Assembly (NCBI GenBank): GCA_031289775.1
Contig: JAITOY010000050.1
Span: forward strand, 1-58,918
DNA from: Synergistaceae bacterium
GTDB lineage: Bacteria; Synergistota; Synergistia; Synergistales; Synergistaceae
Direction of reading: 5' to 3'
Length of the DNA: 58,918 bases
Shown here: one piece after another, positions 18,283 to 27,878 of the stretch
How the letters are laid out: every line of letters starts with the position of its first letter
How positions within the stretch are numbered: the first letter of the stretch is position 1
Program-made: the position numbers and the translations under genes
Notes under the pieces: model-generated
What the model was told of the DNA's origin: nothing
Seen by the model: only the letters and a program-made list of their open reading frames with translations
Database searches by the model: none

Positions 18283-21200
18283 ATGTTGAGGAAATCGTCG
18301 AATATCCGCGCAAAAAGAGGAACGTTCGCCTTCAGAAAGCTCGCTGCCACGCTCACGCTTTCGGCGTTCATCTCTGGGGCGCTTGCGCCTTTACAAGCCG
18401 CCGCTGCCGCCGGGCTGGACGATTTGAAACTGCGAGCGCCGCTCAAACGCGACCTTGCGTTCGAAGAGACCGACGAGACCACAGGCGGCGAACGGAAGGC
18501 AAACGTTCTTTTTCTCATCGAGTCGACCGCCGCTATGGGCTTCACTCCAAAAGGGGTTGTTCCGCAGGTCTGGAGGGACAACAGATGGGACGATTCCTAC
18601 TGGGAGAGCGCCAATTGGGAGGACACCAGGAACAAATTAGGGTACACGATCCACGACATCAACAGGATGATGGAGGACGCCACGTTCGGAATGGGCGCGT
18701 TGCCGACGGCATGGAGAAACGGAGACCTTCGCCCGGAGCGCAACCTTTATGGCCGAGACCTCGACTCCGGCAACAACTATAAAAAAGGGAAAAATTTGAG
18801 CGAGGACATAGCGCTGAACAAGGACAACTATTATTTCCCGTTCCTAGAGGCCGGCAACGCCCTCGTCGGCCTCTATAACGGCCAGATGACCCCGCTCGAG
18901 GTCAGCTTCGACAACGCGCCGACGCTCTGGCCCGACATAGTGGCGTTCAACAAGTACTCTTCGGGCTCGGACGTCTGTTCGTACAACCACCCGACGGGCT
19001 CGTGGAGCAGCCTGAAGATCGGTTACGTGAGCGATGTCTTTAACGAGAAAGCACGCAGGATCAAGTCCAACAGCGGCATGAGGTTTCAGGGCGACGAGGT
19101 TGTGCGCTACTCTTACTGGAATGCGACGATGGACAATAAGCCATATCCCTACGCGCTCGTCTTCAAGGATCCGAAATACTGGGCAAACGGTTGGACCGAA
19201 AATACGCTCCCGGGGCCGAATGACCTCGTCCCGAACGACAGCAGAATGTACGAGACGAAGATGGTTCTCTGGAATCTACTCCAGAACAGGGATGTATTCA
19301 AGGGCCTGCGGTTCGCGATGGCGACCACGTTCTTGTCGCCGGCGAACGTTGAGATAGGGGCCACTGAGGGCACACACTACGGTTATAACCAGCCGCGCTC
19401 GGACATTAACGGTATGTTCAAGGTCAGCCCCTACTCCTCGAACGTCATGACAAAAAGCTATTTCGACGCCGATGGCAACTCATACACGGAGGATGCCGGC
19501 GCCTCGAGGTCGCGGGTTCGCTATAAAAACGGGGCTATGTACGGGCCGATAACCGGCGAGTTGGAGTCATACTTCACGATACACGGACAATTTTATCCGA
19601 TGTGGCATAACGCGACAGCTCACAGTAACTACGCAACTCTTCAAAGTGACAATACGGAGCCTGACGGCTGGTGGTCCAACTACGCTGATGGCGGGGGCGG
19701 CGGCAAAAAGAAGGACAAGAAGCGTCAGGGAGAGCTGGCCGACAGGCCGCAGTACAAGCTGATGAACAGGGCGTCGCTGCACCTGCCTTTTAAGGAATAT
19801 GACGACAAATGGACGAAGTATGACAAGACCATAACCCATGCGGATAAGTTCAAGATGTGGATAAACGGCATCGCCGATATAAAGAGCGACGGCACGACCG
19901 GCAGGAAGGAGCAGAACATCAGCAGGACTCACGATGCTCTCAAAGGGACGAACAGAGAGAGGCAATTCCATTATTACAATGACCCGGAGATAGGGATAGC
20001 TGGCGTCTTTGCCCTTGCCCAGGCTATTTTCCCGGATCCGCTGTCCTTCGACGCCCAGACTGGGCAGAGTCTCAATTTGGACCGGGAATATTATCTGTCG
20101 AGGGGGTGGATATGGTACTCGCTCCGGGACGCGAACGTCAACTACAGGGCGGACTTCCGCAGGTACAGCGACGAGATCGAGCTGAGCGGCGCGCCTCGCG
20201 CGAGGTATAACTCCGGCTCAGGCGAGGCCGCTGGTTCCGTACTAGATTTTTTCTCTCCGCTCATGAACTATAATCTCGACGGCGAGAGCGACAACAGCGA
20301 GCCAAATCTCACCCCTCTGAAGAAGGTTCAGGTTTGGACCTCGAAGGATACGTCTAAAATAAAGATCGATGATCTGGACGACGTCTCGTTCCCGATAAGG
20401 AGCGCTTGTGAGGACAACTGGGTCGTCGTGATCTCGTCCGGCATGGAACCGAAGGTCGCGAACCCCAAAATGTACTCCTACAGCGTGTGGGAGGCGGTGA
20501 AAAACCTGTACGACAGCACCGACGCCTCCAGATCCAGAGACATGAACCTGCCGACCGGTCCGAGGAAGGCGCCCTATAACCAGGCGACGATGATAGCGAG
20601 GGACGCTTTGGGGCGCAGAGTCTTGAAGCATGTCGACCTGGAGAACCCAATCCGAACCATAGTCATCGGCATAGTGGCTAACGAGAACGACCCGGACGTC
20701 AGGGACAACCCGAACGTTCTGGCCGAGGTGAGGAGGATGAGGCTGAACCTTGTTCGAGCCGCAGTCGCCGGGCAGGGAGGGGACGCGAGCAAAATCAACT
20801 ACAACAACATGAGCGGCGCGGCGTATCAGCCGTACTTCGCGGACAACGCCGCGTCGCTTACCGCAGCCCTCCAGTCGGCTCTCTCCTTCGTGAACGAGAG
20901 CCAGATCCGGCAGCCAGGGCGCGGTTCGATTACCGAATCCGTACCGCTCGACGGCGAGGATGCCGTCTCGAACGCTTTCAGGGTTACGTATCGCATAGTG
21001 GACGGAAACCAGTGGGATGCCACGTTGACACGTTTTATAGTGTCGAAGGACGCCGCTGGAGGCACGACTATGAAGGAGGGCTGGGAACTCGGAGAGAGGC
21101 TGCTCGCCAGAAGGGGCGACGCTTCCTCCCCTCTGAAAAAAAGAAATCTGATATACTGGAGCGCGGACGGCACTAAAAAATTCGTTGACCTCGCGGAGAA

Positions 21201-23172
21201 TGACTCGAAGTTCGGAACTCTGGTCGGAATGACAATCGCCAAGATGGCTTCAGATAACATTCAGGGAGGGACATTCAACGGCTACGCCCCATATAACGCG
21301 CTCTATCAATGGTTTCAGGGCTACGACTACTCTTACGCGAAGAAGACGAATTATCCCCGTACCAGTATGCTCGTCGACGCGAGCCAATCCGCGGTCGTTT
21401 TAGTCGACGCCCCGACGCCAGTGGATTCACTCCCCGGATTCAGAGCATGGGCCGAGGAAACGCGAAAGAAGAACCGTCACCCGGCGAAGCTTTACCTCCA
21501 GACGAACGACGGCATTCTGCACGTCGTGAACCCAGGAACCGGCGACGAGGAGCTCGCTATACTGCCGCCGCCCGTGTTGCTGCCGTCGCGCGTCGCGACA
21601 CTCAAGACCAAGATGGAGGGCGGGGCGCTTAAATGGATGGATGTTGAAGGTCCCGAGAAAAAGACGGCTGGTTTCAGATCCAACCCCGTGTATCTTCTGG
21701 ACGGTTCTCTTCAAAAAAAGCGGTTCGACATGTCGAAGGCGCACGACGGCACTGGGTGGGGGACATTTCTCCTCGGCACGCTCGGCCGGGGCGGATGTGG
21801 TCTTTATATGCTCGACGTCTCCTCGCCAAACGATCTGAAATTTTCGTGGTATAGGGAGAAAGCCGGCGAATACCTGGTATCGATGGCCTTCAGCGACGCC
21901 GAGCCTCGCGTGGAGTTGGCGAAGAACGTGACGTCAGCGACGGACGCGCCATACAAAAAACTCGGGTACAACAGCCCCAAGCCAGCCATGGGCGCGGCTG
22001 TCGACGCCGCGCAGGGGTATAGAAATATCGTCGCGCTTCCTGGCGGGACGCAGACCGCCATTGATTTTGACGCAAATGGCGGCGAGGGATCGACACTGCT
22101 CTTGCTCGACGCGAAGGACGGCAGCGTCATACACGTGTTCGATGGCACGGACGTCGCAAAGAGCGCGAATAAGGCGGGCGGAGGTATCAGCGGGCGCGCG
22201 CCTTATATGGGTATGATGACGTCGGAGCCGTTCCTCTACCGCTCCGAGAACAACCAGTACATGACTGGCAACATTTTCGCTGCCGACAACAGGGGAAATA
22301 TATTCCGCGTTTCGTTGGAGGAAAAGGATTCTGGCGGAGTGACGAAACCGCTGAGCGCGGCCGACTGGAGTATATCGACCGTAGCCACGCTCCAGCCCGA
22401 CCTGGCCGCGGCCGCGAAAAGCGCGGCGAACTATTCCATGCCTTACGGTCTCGCGGCAGGCGGCGTGAAGTCGACTATCTGGCTGGCCGGAGGGACTGCC
22501 GACATTCCCGTATTGAAGACGGCCCAGTTTCCGGAAGGGGCGCTTCGCAACGAGAGCCAGATGATATTCGCGCTCAAAGCGGAGGAGGCGGCGCCCACAT
22601 TCGCGAGGGATAACCTGAAGCTCCTCTCGTCGAAGGACGTTAAAAGCTTGCTGAACCCCTCCGAGAAATACATGGGCTGGTATATCCCTCTGGAGAAGAG
22701 CGGACAGAATAATTTCAGGGAGTACGTGTCCGCGAAACCCACGCTTGTAAACGGCACTCTTTTTGTGCCCACGTTTATCCAAAAGAATAAAGTCGCCACG
22801 AACGACGCGAGCATCTGCGGCCTCGTGAGGGAGGTAAACGGAGAAAGCCGTCTCTATGCGCTCGACGTGACGACCGGAGGCGCGAATTTTTGGGGCAGCG
22901 GCGTCTCGGCAGGTAGTTCGGCAAAATATATCGCGCTCGCCGGCGTGAAGATAACGGGCCTCACTCTATCGAAGCATGGAAAGAAAAACTCCCTTTTCCT
23001 GACTCTCGACAACCTCTCGGGCAATTTTGACGCGAAGAGGATCGGAGAGAAAAAACTTATCGGAGTTAGCGGCGCGGGCGACATGGCCGAGATAATCAAC
23101 CTTCCTGGGATCCCGCTGATCCCGCCCTTTGGAAACGGAAAGAGCGTCATAGACTACTGGCTGATAAAGTAA
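18283..23172 (+). CDS. PilY1-like giant type IV pilus tip protein B
   Basis: A paralogue of about 1629 aa with the same layout as A. It has a signal peptide (LAATLTLSAFISGALAPLQA around residues 21-40), a vWA-like region with the same changed metal site (VLFLIESTAAMGF), and a shared middle section (RNLYGRD, YPYALVFKDPKYW, GIAGVFALAQAIFPDP, CEDNWVVVISSGMEP). The PilY1 propeller motifs are IYLQTND-type LYLQTNDGILHVVNP, GTLGRGGCGLYMLDVSS, AADNRGNIFRVS and SRLYALDVTTGGANFW. Both proteins end with SVIDYWLIK. ATG 18283 is preferred over a start 57 bases upstream because ACGGAGGT lies 12 bases before it and the signal peptide then begins normally. It carries extra segments relative to A, including a Gly/Lys-rich insert GGGGGKKKDKKRQGE near residue 472. 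Two variants may give alternative pilus tips. Confidence 0.88.
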   Translation: MLRKSSNIRAKRGTFAFRKLAATLTLSAFISGALAPLQAAAAAGLDDLKLRAPLKRDLAFEETDETTGGERKANVLFLIESTAAMGFTPKGVVPQVWRDNRWDDSYWESANWEDTRNKLGYTIHDINRMMEDATFGMGALPTAWRNGDLRPERNLYGRDLDSGNNYKKGKNLSEDIALNKDNYYFPFLEAGNALVGLYNGQMTPLEVSFDNAPTLWPDIVAFNKYSSGSDVCSYNHPTGSWSSLKIGYVSDVFNEKARRIKSNSGMRFQGDEVVRYSYWNATMDNKPYPYALVFKDPKYWANGWTENTLPGPNDLVPNDSRMYETKMVLWNLLQNRDVFKGLRFAMATTFLSPANVEIGATEGTHYGYNQPRSDINGMFKVSPYSSNVMTKSYFDADGNSYTEDAGASRSRVRYKNGAMYGPITGELESYFTIHGQFYPMWHNATAHSNYATLQSDNTEPDGWWSNYADGGGGGKKKDKKRQGELADRPQYKLMNRASLHLPFKEYDDKWTKYDKTITHADKFKMWINGIADIKSDGTTGRKEQNISRTHDALKGTNRERQFHYYNDPEIGIAGVFALAQAIFPDPLSFDAQTGQSLNLDREYYLSRGWIWYSLRDANVNYRADFRRYSDEIELSGAPRARYNSGSGEAAGSVLDFFSPLMNYNLDGESDNSEPNLTPLKKVQVWTSKDTSKIKIDDLDDVSFPIRSACEDNWVVVISSGMEPKVANPKMYSYSVWEAVKNLYDSTDASRSRDMNLPTGPRKAPYNQATMIARDALGRRVLKHVDLENPIRTIVIGIVANENDPDVRDNPNVLAEVRRMRLNLVRAAVAGQGGDASKINYNNMSGAAYQPYFADNAASLTAALQSALSFVNESQIRQPGRGSITESVPLDGEDAVSNAFRVTYRIVDGNQWDATLTRFIVSKDAAGGTTMKEGWELGERLLARRGDASSPLKKRNLIYWSADGTKKFVDLAENDSKFGTLVGMTIAKMASDNIQGGTFNGYAPYNALYQWFQGYDYSYAKKTNYPRTSMLVDASQSAVVLVDAPTPVDSLPGFRAWAEETRKKNRHPAKLYLQTNDGILHVVNPGTGDEELAILPPPVLLPSRVATLKTKMEGGALKWMDVEGPEKKTAGFRSNPVYLLDGSLQKKRFDMSKAHDGTGWGTFLLGTLGRGGCGLYMLDVSSPNDLKFSWYREKAGEYLVSMAFSDAEPRVELAKNVTSATDAPYKKLGYNSPKPAMGAAVDAAQGYRNIVALPGGTQTAIDFDANGGEGSTLLLLDAKDGSVIHVFDGTDVAKSANKAGGGISGRAPYMGMMTSEPFLYRSENNQYMTGNIFAADNRGNIFRVSLEEKDSGGVTKPLSAADWSISTVATLQPDLAAAAKSAANYSMPYGLAAGGVKSTIWLAGGTADIPVLKTAQFPEGALRNESQMIFALKAEEAAPTFARDNLKLLSSKDVKSLLNPSEKYMGWYIPLEKSGQNNFREYVSAKPTLVNGTLFVPTFIQKNKVATNDASICGLVREVNGESRLYALDVTTGGANFWGSGVSAGSSAKYIALAGVKITGLTLSKHGKKNSLFLTLDNLSGNFDAKRIGEKKLIGVSGAGDMAEIINLPGIPLIPPFGNGKSVIDYWLIK

Positions 23173-23308
23173 TTCGGGGTATATAATATGGCGCGACAGG
23201 GAGGAGTCCTGATGATCTCCGGATGGCGGCCGTTTATATTTGATATTTTATTTGCTCGCTATAAAAGCCCTCTCAAGGGGAATATGAGGAGTCCCTGGAG
23301 GCGTGGAT

Positions 23309-24526
23309 GTGACTCGTAAAGCGCCTCTATTCCTGAGCGCGTTCGTGGTTTTTTTACTGGTTTTCGCCACGCGGGCCGCCGCCGAGCTCCATAATATACG
23401 TGGCGCCATACTGATGAACCTGAAGTCGGAGAGCGTTCTCTACATCCAGGACGAGAACCGGAAGGTTCCGCCAGCGTCGCTCACGAAGATCATGACGATG
23501 TACATCGCTATGGACGCCGTGAAGGACGGCAGGGTAAGCCTCTCCGACGACGTGAAGGTCAGCAGACGCGCGACCTCCCAGGCTGGCGCGCGTCTGCACG
23601 TCAGGGAGGGCGAGGTCATATCTCTCGACCTGCTGATGGCGGGGGTCGCGGCGGTCTCCGGCAACGACGCGGCAATAGCGGTAGCGGAGTACGTCGGGGG
23701 TTCGGTCGACGACTTTGTGAAACTCATGAACGAAAAAGCGGCCGCTCTCGGCATGAAAAACACGGTGTTCCGCAACCCGAACGGGCTGCCAGCCAACGAG
23801 CAGCTTACGACAGCCCGCGACATGCTGACCCTGAGCAAGAACTACATTGAGAACCATCCTGAAGCCTTGCATTATCACAGTATACTCTCCATCAAGCATG
23901 GGGGAGTAGTGAACACGAACAAAAATCCGCTGCTGAAGACCCTCCCAGACGTCGACGGGCTCAAGACCGGGTGGATTCGCTCGTCCGGCTACAGCCTCAT
24001 CTCAACCGCCAAACGCGGCGAGATAAGGCTTTTATCTGTTGTACTCGGGGGCGTAGGGACGAAGGATATGGCGAACGAATCCGAGAGGCTTCTCGATGCC
24101 GGTTTCAAAACAGTCGCGAGCGGCGGCCTGATAAAGGTGAAGGAGTTCCTGACGTCCGGCGATATTGCCCCGTATGTCGAGACTGAAGCGAGGTCTGAAG
24201 ATACAGATATGACTATTCCTGTGCTGCCGGGCGAGCCGGAAATTGGCGCAAAATCCGCTGATTTCACTGCGCCTGAGACCGAGGCGGAACCTGTAACCGA
24301 GGAGCTGATAAAGGCGCAAGAGATCGATACAGAGAACGAGTCGGGGTCGGGCGGGTCAGGCGCGTCGGACACGTCGGACACGTCAGACACGTCAGACACG
24401 TCGGACACGGCAGACACAGCAGAGACGTCTCCTGAACCGCCGCTACTCCCTGTTGAAGAAATAGCGCCGGCGGCAGGAGAGGACGCTGTAAGCGAAATTG
24501 GCAGAATGGAGATCGACGATATATGA
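23309..24526 (+). CDS. D-alanyl-D-alanine carboxypeptidase (DacF/PBP5 type)
   Basis: This exported low-molecular-mass penicillin-binding protein has about 405 aa. It has a signal peptide (LFLSAFVVFLLVFATRAAA), the nucleophile motif SLTK (Ser57/Lys60), SGN near 117 and KTG near 219, all expected for peptidase S11 enzymes that trim the terminal D-Ala of peptidoglycan stem peptides. The usual C-terminal membrane anchor helix is absent. Instead, after residue about 300 there is an acidic, disordered tail with an SDT repeat. GTG 23309 is chosen over GTG 23303 because GGAG ends 8 bases before it and only 2 before the other. It lies downstream of the second pilY1-like gene with no clear terminator between, so co-transcription is possible. 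Confidence 0.9.
   Translation: MTRKAPLFLSAFVVFLLVFATRAAAELHNIRGAILMNLKSESVLYIQDENRKVPPASLTKIMTMYIAMDAVKDGRVSLSDDVKVSRRATSQAGARLHVREGEVISLDLLMAGVAAVSGNDAAIAVAEYVGGSVDDFVKLMNEKAAALGMKNTVFRNPNGLPANEQLTTARDMLTLSKNYIENHPEALHYHSILSIKHGGVVNTNKNPLLKTLPDVDGLKTGWIRSSGYSLISTAKRGEIRLLSVVLGGVGTKDMANESERLLDAGFKTVASGGLIKVKEFLTSGDIAPYVETEARSEDTDMTIPVLPGEPEIGAKSADFTAPETEAEPVTEELIKAQEIDTENESGSGGSGASDTSDTSDTSDTSDTADTAETSPEPPLLPVEEIAPAAGEDAVSEIGRMEIDDI
24364..24420 (+). repeat. 9-bp in-frame tandem repeat encoding (Ser-Asp-Thr)n
   Basis: About six copies of a 9-base unit (TCGGACACG and close variants) encode SDTSDTSDT... in the acidic tail of the carboxypeptidase. Being in frame, copy-number change would lengthen or shorten the tail without breaking the protein. 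Confidence 0.85.
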
Positions 24527-24535
24527 ACTGTCAGG

Positions 24536-25486
24536 ATGCGTAGGCGGATTGGTCTCGTGCTCTCCGGGGGAGGAGCGAGGGGCGCTTATCAGGTTGGAAT
24601 AGTCAGGGCGCTCGTCGAGCTTGGCGTCGAGATATCGGCAATAGCTGGCGCGAGCGTCGGCGCGTTGAACGGGGCTGTCGTGGCGTCTTCGAGTTCGCTC
24701 GAGGAGGCGTCAGGCAGGCTGTCCGAGATATGGCGCATTGTGGCGGAGGATCCTCCGATCGACGGGGAGACGCCTACATTGATTCGCCTGCTCGAGTGGG
24801 CCGGGTTTCGCTTCAGACCGGTCGTGCGAAACGCTGGTATCATGGCCAGGGGGATGAGGCAAAATATAATTCCGATAATAAAGTCGCCGGAGACGGCATC
24901 CCTCGTCGACAACAGTCCCATAACGAAACTGATGGGCGAGTACATAACAGACGAGGCTCTCTCGGCCGGAATACCGCTCTACGTCTCTGTTTTTCCAAAC
25001 AGGAGCATGCTCGAGACCTTGATAGGCACGAGCCTTGCTCTAGTCGGCATAAAGGACAACCCGAAGTCGGAGTTCCTGTGCGTACAGTCCCTCTCCTCCA
25101 GGGATCGCAGGAGGGCGCTGCTCGCGTCATCGGCGATCCCGTTTTTGCTCCAGTCGCAGGAGATTGGCGGAGAGCGCTACGTCGACGGCGGACTTGGCGG
25201 TCTGCAGAGCTCGCAGGGCAACACGCCGGTTTTGCCTCTTCTCGAGGACGGCTGCGACACGGTCATCGTGACGACGCTTAGCGACCGGACGCGCTGGAGC
25301 AAACAGGACGGGGGTAAATACGCCGGCGTCGAGCTCTTTGAGATACACAGGTGCGCTCCGATAGGGCGCAGCCCTGTTCTGCCGGATGTGTTCGACATCA
25401 TCGCATTTATTCCGGAAAACATCTACTCATGGATCAATCAGGGGTACGACGACACCATCAGTTGCCTTGGCCCGAAGTTTTCGTGA
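24536..25486 (+). CDS. Patatin-like phospholipase (RssA/NTE type)
   Basis: This is a 316 aa serine hydrolase with a Ser-Asp dyad. The oxyanion loop SGGGARGAYQVG is at residues 10-21, the nucleophile elbow GASVG at Ser40, and the catalytic Asp in YVDGGLGG near 215. There is no signal peptide, so it is cytoplasmic or peripheral at the inner membrane. The family deacylates phospholipids or lysophospholipids; the substrate is not evident here. The ATG lies 10 bases after the carboxypeptidase stop, so both may be on one transcript, suggesting an envelope-maintenance role. Confidence 0.9.
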   Translation: MRRRIGLVLSGGGARGAYQVGIVRALVELGVEISAIAGASVGALNGAVVASSSSLEEASGRLSEIWRIVAEDPPIDGETPTLIRLLEWAGFRFRPVVRNAGIMARGMRQNIIPIIKSPETASLVDNSPITKLMGEYITDEALSAGIPLYVSVFPNRSMLETLIGTSLALVGIKDNPKSEFLCVQSLSSRDRRRALLASSAIPFLLQSQEIGGERYVDGGLGGLQSSQGNTPVLPLLEDGCDTVIVTTLSDRTRWSKQDGGKYAGVELFEIHRCAPIGRSPVLPDVFDIIAFIPENIYSWINQGYDDTISCLGPKFS

Positions 25487-25583
25487 CCGTATCGGTCTCC
25501 GTGAGTCTCTTCGCTCCGCCGGCCATGACGCAGTGTTCAGGCACGCCGATATTTTTGCTCTGGCCTCCTCGATCTTATTCTAA

Positions 25584-25622
25584 TTCCAAGTCAAACGCGC
25601 ATCCTGCGCGCTTGACTTGGAA
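25584..25622. repeat. 17-bp inverted repeat of unknown function
   Basis: The left arm TTCCAAGTCAAACGCGC and right arm GCGCGCTTGACTTGGAA pair at 16 of 17 positions around a 5-base loop. No T-run follows on either strand, so it does not look like a standard terminator. It lies in the 245-base gap between the convergent patatin gene and second chemoreceptor, and could be an mRNA-end stabiliser or a dispersed repeat. Confidence 0.7.
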
Positions 25623-25694
25623 AAGCCGCAATACTGCGCATTACAAACCCATTAACGGCTAATTCTCAAGCAGCCGCTCGAATTTTCCATGGAG

Positions 25695-25725
25695 AAACGC
25701 GCCCCGGTGGCCCTGGGGCGCGTTT
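25695..25725 (-). terminator. Probable terminator of chemoreceptor 2
   Basis: A perfect 11-base-pair stem (AAACGCGCCCC / GGGGCGCGTTT) with a 9-base loop, 7 bases beyond the stop of the leftward chemoreceptor. The U-tract is short (three bases), so efficiency is uncertain. Confidence 0.55.
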
Positions 25726-25731
25726 ATGGAG

Positions 25732-27513
25732 TTATCTTCTTGACGGGAGGGCCTTCAACTGGGGCCTGTTCTTGATGGATGACCGCGTATCCTTCTCGTC
25801 CGCCTTGAAGTATGATAGCTCCGTCTGGAGGTCGTTAGACAGCGACGACAGATTCTCCGCTCCCTCGGCGACTTTTTCGGACGCAGCCGCCACCTCCGTG
25901 ACGCTTGTGCGAATGTTTTCGCTCGCGACCGCCGTGCTGTTTATTTTTGTTGACATGCTCTGCACGGACTCCGCTATCTCCTCGCTCGACGCCGCCTGCT
26001 GTTCGGCGACGGCCGCGAGATCCTGCGTCGCGTTCGCGATCTGCCGCAGGTAGGTTATCATGTTGGTTATCGCCTGCTCCGTCTCGGAGGATAGCTCCTT
26101 CGCCTTGTTCGAGTCGGATGTGTTCTCCTGCGCGTAACTAATGATTGTGTCGAGTTTTGTCGTTATGGTCGAGGCCAGCTCTGCGATGCTTTTTGCGGCG
26201 ACGTTGCTTTCCTCGGCGAGCTTTCGTACCTCCTCCGCGACGACGGCGAAGCCTCTGCCTGCCTCGCCGGCGCGGGCCGCCTCGATAGCCGCGTTCAGCG
26301 CGAGCAGGTTTGTCTGGTCGGCTATGCTGCCTATCTGTGAGACGAAGCTCTGTATCTGGCGCGCGCTGTTGCCGAGCTCGAGGACGGCCGACGTCGACGC
26401 GGCGGAGCTCTCCGCTACCCTGCTTATACCGTTCACGACGCTGCGCACCGCGTTCATGCCGGTATCTCCGGCGGTCATGGCGTCGTCGACCCTGCGCGCG
26501 ATGTCGGTGCCCTTCTCCGCTGTAGTCTGCGCGCCGGCCGCGACTTCCTCGACAGACGCGTTGACCTCCTCGCTCGACGATGCGAGGCTGCTCAGGTTAG
26601 TCCCCATTTCGTCTACGTTCGCGCGGAACTCCTCGACGGAGGCGTTTGTCTCCTGGGCCATGGCAGAGAAGTCCTGTGACGAATCCGTTATCCGCGAGCT
26701 TGCGACGTTGATCGACTCGACGACTCCCCTCAGCGTCTGCGCCATTTTTTCGAGTTCGTTGCCCATCTGAGCTATGGCGTCGCGCCCGTCGTCCGTGAAG
26801 TCGACGCTGAGATCGCCGGCCGCGAACCGGGCTATTTGGGTCTTCATCAGATTGATCGGATTCGTTATGAAGCGCGCTATAAATATGCTCATCAGGATGG
26901 TGACAATCGTGGCGATTAGCGCGGCGGCGCTGCTTGTAATTGTGGCTTCGCGCGAAAGCGTAACCGACTCGCTCTGGTTGTTCGCCGTGAGCTCGATCAG
27001 ATAATTGGAAAGGTCGCGAATGGCGTCGGTGTACTGCACTCCGACTGGTTCAAGCTCTTCGAAGTACTTCGTTATAGCCTCGTCCGTCTTGCTCTTGTCG
27101 CTGCCCATCTCGATAATTTCGTCCTGCAGCACACGAAGTTTCGCGGCGGTGGCAATGACGGCGGTTATCTCGTTCTTTTCCTTTGAGTTCAGGTCTCTTT
27201 TTGAAAATTCTTCGTAAATTTTAGCCGTCTCAGAGCGCCTTGCAGCCAGGTCGTTGTGGACATCCTCGATTTTTTTAGGGTCGTCTGTGAGTACGATTTT
27301 GAGTACGTCTTTTTGTGTAGCCTGCAAATTGACTCTGGCTACGGCGACGTTTATCGAAGGCATCGTGTAGTCGTCGAACGCTGAGATGAATCTTCTGTTC
27401 GTGCTCGATGAGTTGAGGAAATTGAAGACAGTAACGATAATGAGAATCACCAGTGGGATGCCTGAGAGTATACCGAGTTTTGTACCGATGCTTCTGTTCT
27501 TGAGCCAGTTCAT
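25732..27513 (-). CDS. Methyl-accepting chemotaxis protein (receptor 2)
   Basis: This is a 593 aa chemoreceptor paralogous to the one at 4737-6533. TM1 is at about 10-32, then a helical periplasmic sensor ([20 protein letters not shown] in its first helix), TM2 at about 192-214, HAMP ([20 protein letters not shown]) and the signalling hairpin with [20 protein letters not shown]. The cytoplasmic half is almost the same as receptor 1, while the sensor has diverged and the C-terminal tails differ. Both start with W(L)(K/R)NRSIG(T/V)KLGILS. The pair points to recent duplication or gene conversion of the signalling module with different ligands. The ATG at 27513 is preceded by a GGAGG-type ribosome site. 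Confidence 0.95.
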   Translation of the reverse strand: MNWLKNRSIGTKLGILSGIPLVILIIVTVFNFLNSSSTNRRFISAFDDYTMPSINVAVARVNLQATQKDVLKIVLTDDPKKIEDVHNDLAARRSETAKIYEEFSKRDLNSKEKNEITAVIATAAKLRVLQDEIIEMGSDKSKTDEAITKYFEELEPVGVQYTDAIRDLSNYLIELTANNQSESVTLSREATITSSAAALIATIVTILMSIFIARFITNPINLMKTQIARFAAGDLSVDFTDDGRDAIAQMGNELEKMAQTLRGVVESINVASSRITDSSQDFSAMAQETNASVEEFRANVDEMGTNLSSLASSSEEVNASVEEVAAGAQTTAEKGTDIARRVDDAMTAGDTGMNAVRSVVNGISRVAESSAASTSAVLELGNSARQIQSFVSQIGSIADQTNLLALNAAIEAARAGEAGRGFAVVAEEVRKLAEESNVAAKSIAELASTITTKLDTIISYAQENTSDSNKAKELSSETEQAITNMITYLRQIANATQDLAAVAEQQAASSEEIAESVQSMSTKINSTAVASENIRTSVTEVAAASEKVAEGAENLSSLSNDLQTELSYFKADEKDTRSSIKNRPQLKALPSRR

Positions 27514-27821
27514 CCTAATACCTCCTAAACGCTTTTTGAAGAGATTTTTTGTGCTTTATCGTTTTGGCGAATCGACAGCGCGCAGGAGGGCTCGTTTAAA
27601 GCCCAGTATGTTATGGCGATGTATGAAGGCATCAACCCCCTTTGTATTTTTCCCGCACGAGATTAAAATAACCATAAAATATTAACATAATTTCCGGTTA
27701 TTTTCAACAATACATTGCTTCAAAAAATACTCAAAGAAATTTCATTACCACTGCGCTTTATTTTTCGGCATTGAAGGTTTCTGTTGTTCCTCTGTAATTT
27801 TTCTGTACATTTCACCTTAAA
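27514..27821. other. AT-rich divergent intergenic region
   Basis: About 300 bases between the leftward chemoreceptor and the rightward DHH gene, AT-rich and without a gene. It must hold divergent promoters. The most notable element is a 9-base perfect inverted repeat AAAATAACC (27665-27673) / GGTTATTTT (27696-27704), spaced by 22 bases. It is a candidate operator or weak hairpin. Confidence 0.45.
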
Positions 27822-27878
27822 ATGGTTTATCATTTCTGCAGCGGTTGTCATATTGTCAGACGCCTGAGTGGGGGGATT

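Noticed and set aside
24364-24420. Short regular repeats that might suggest a CRISPR-like or VNTR element
   Set aside because: The 9-base units have no spacers and encode an in-frame Ser-Asp-Thr tail, so it is a coding tandem repeat.
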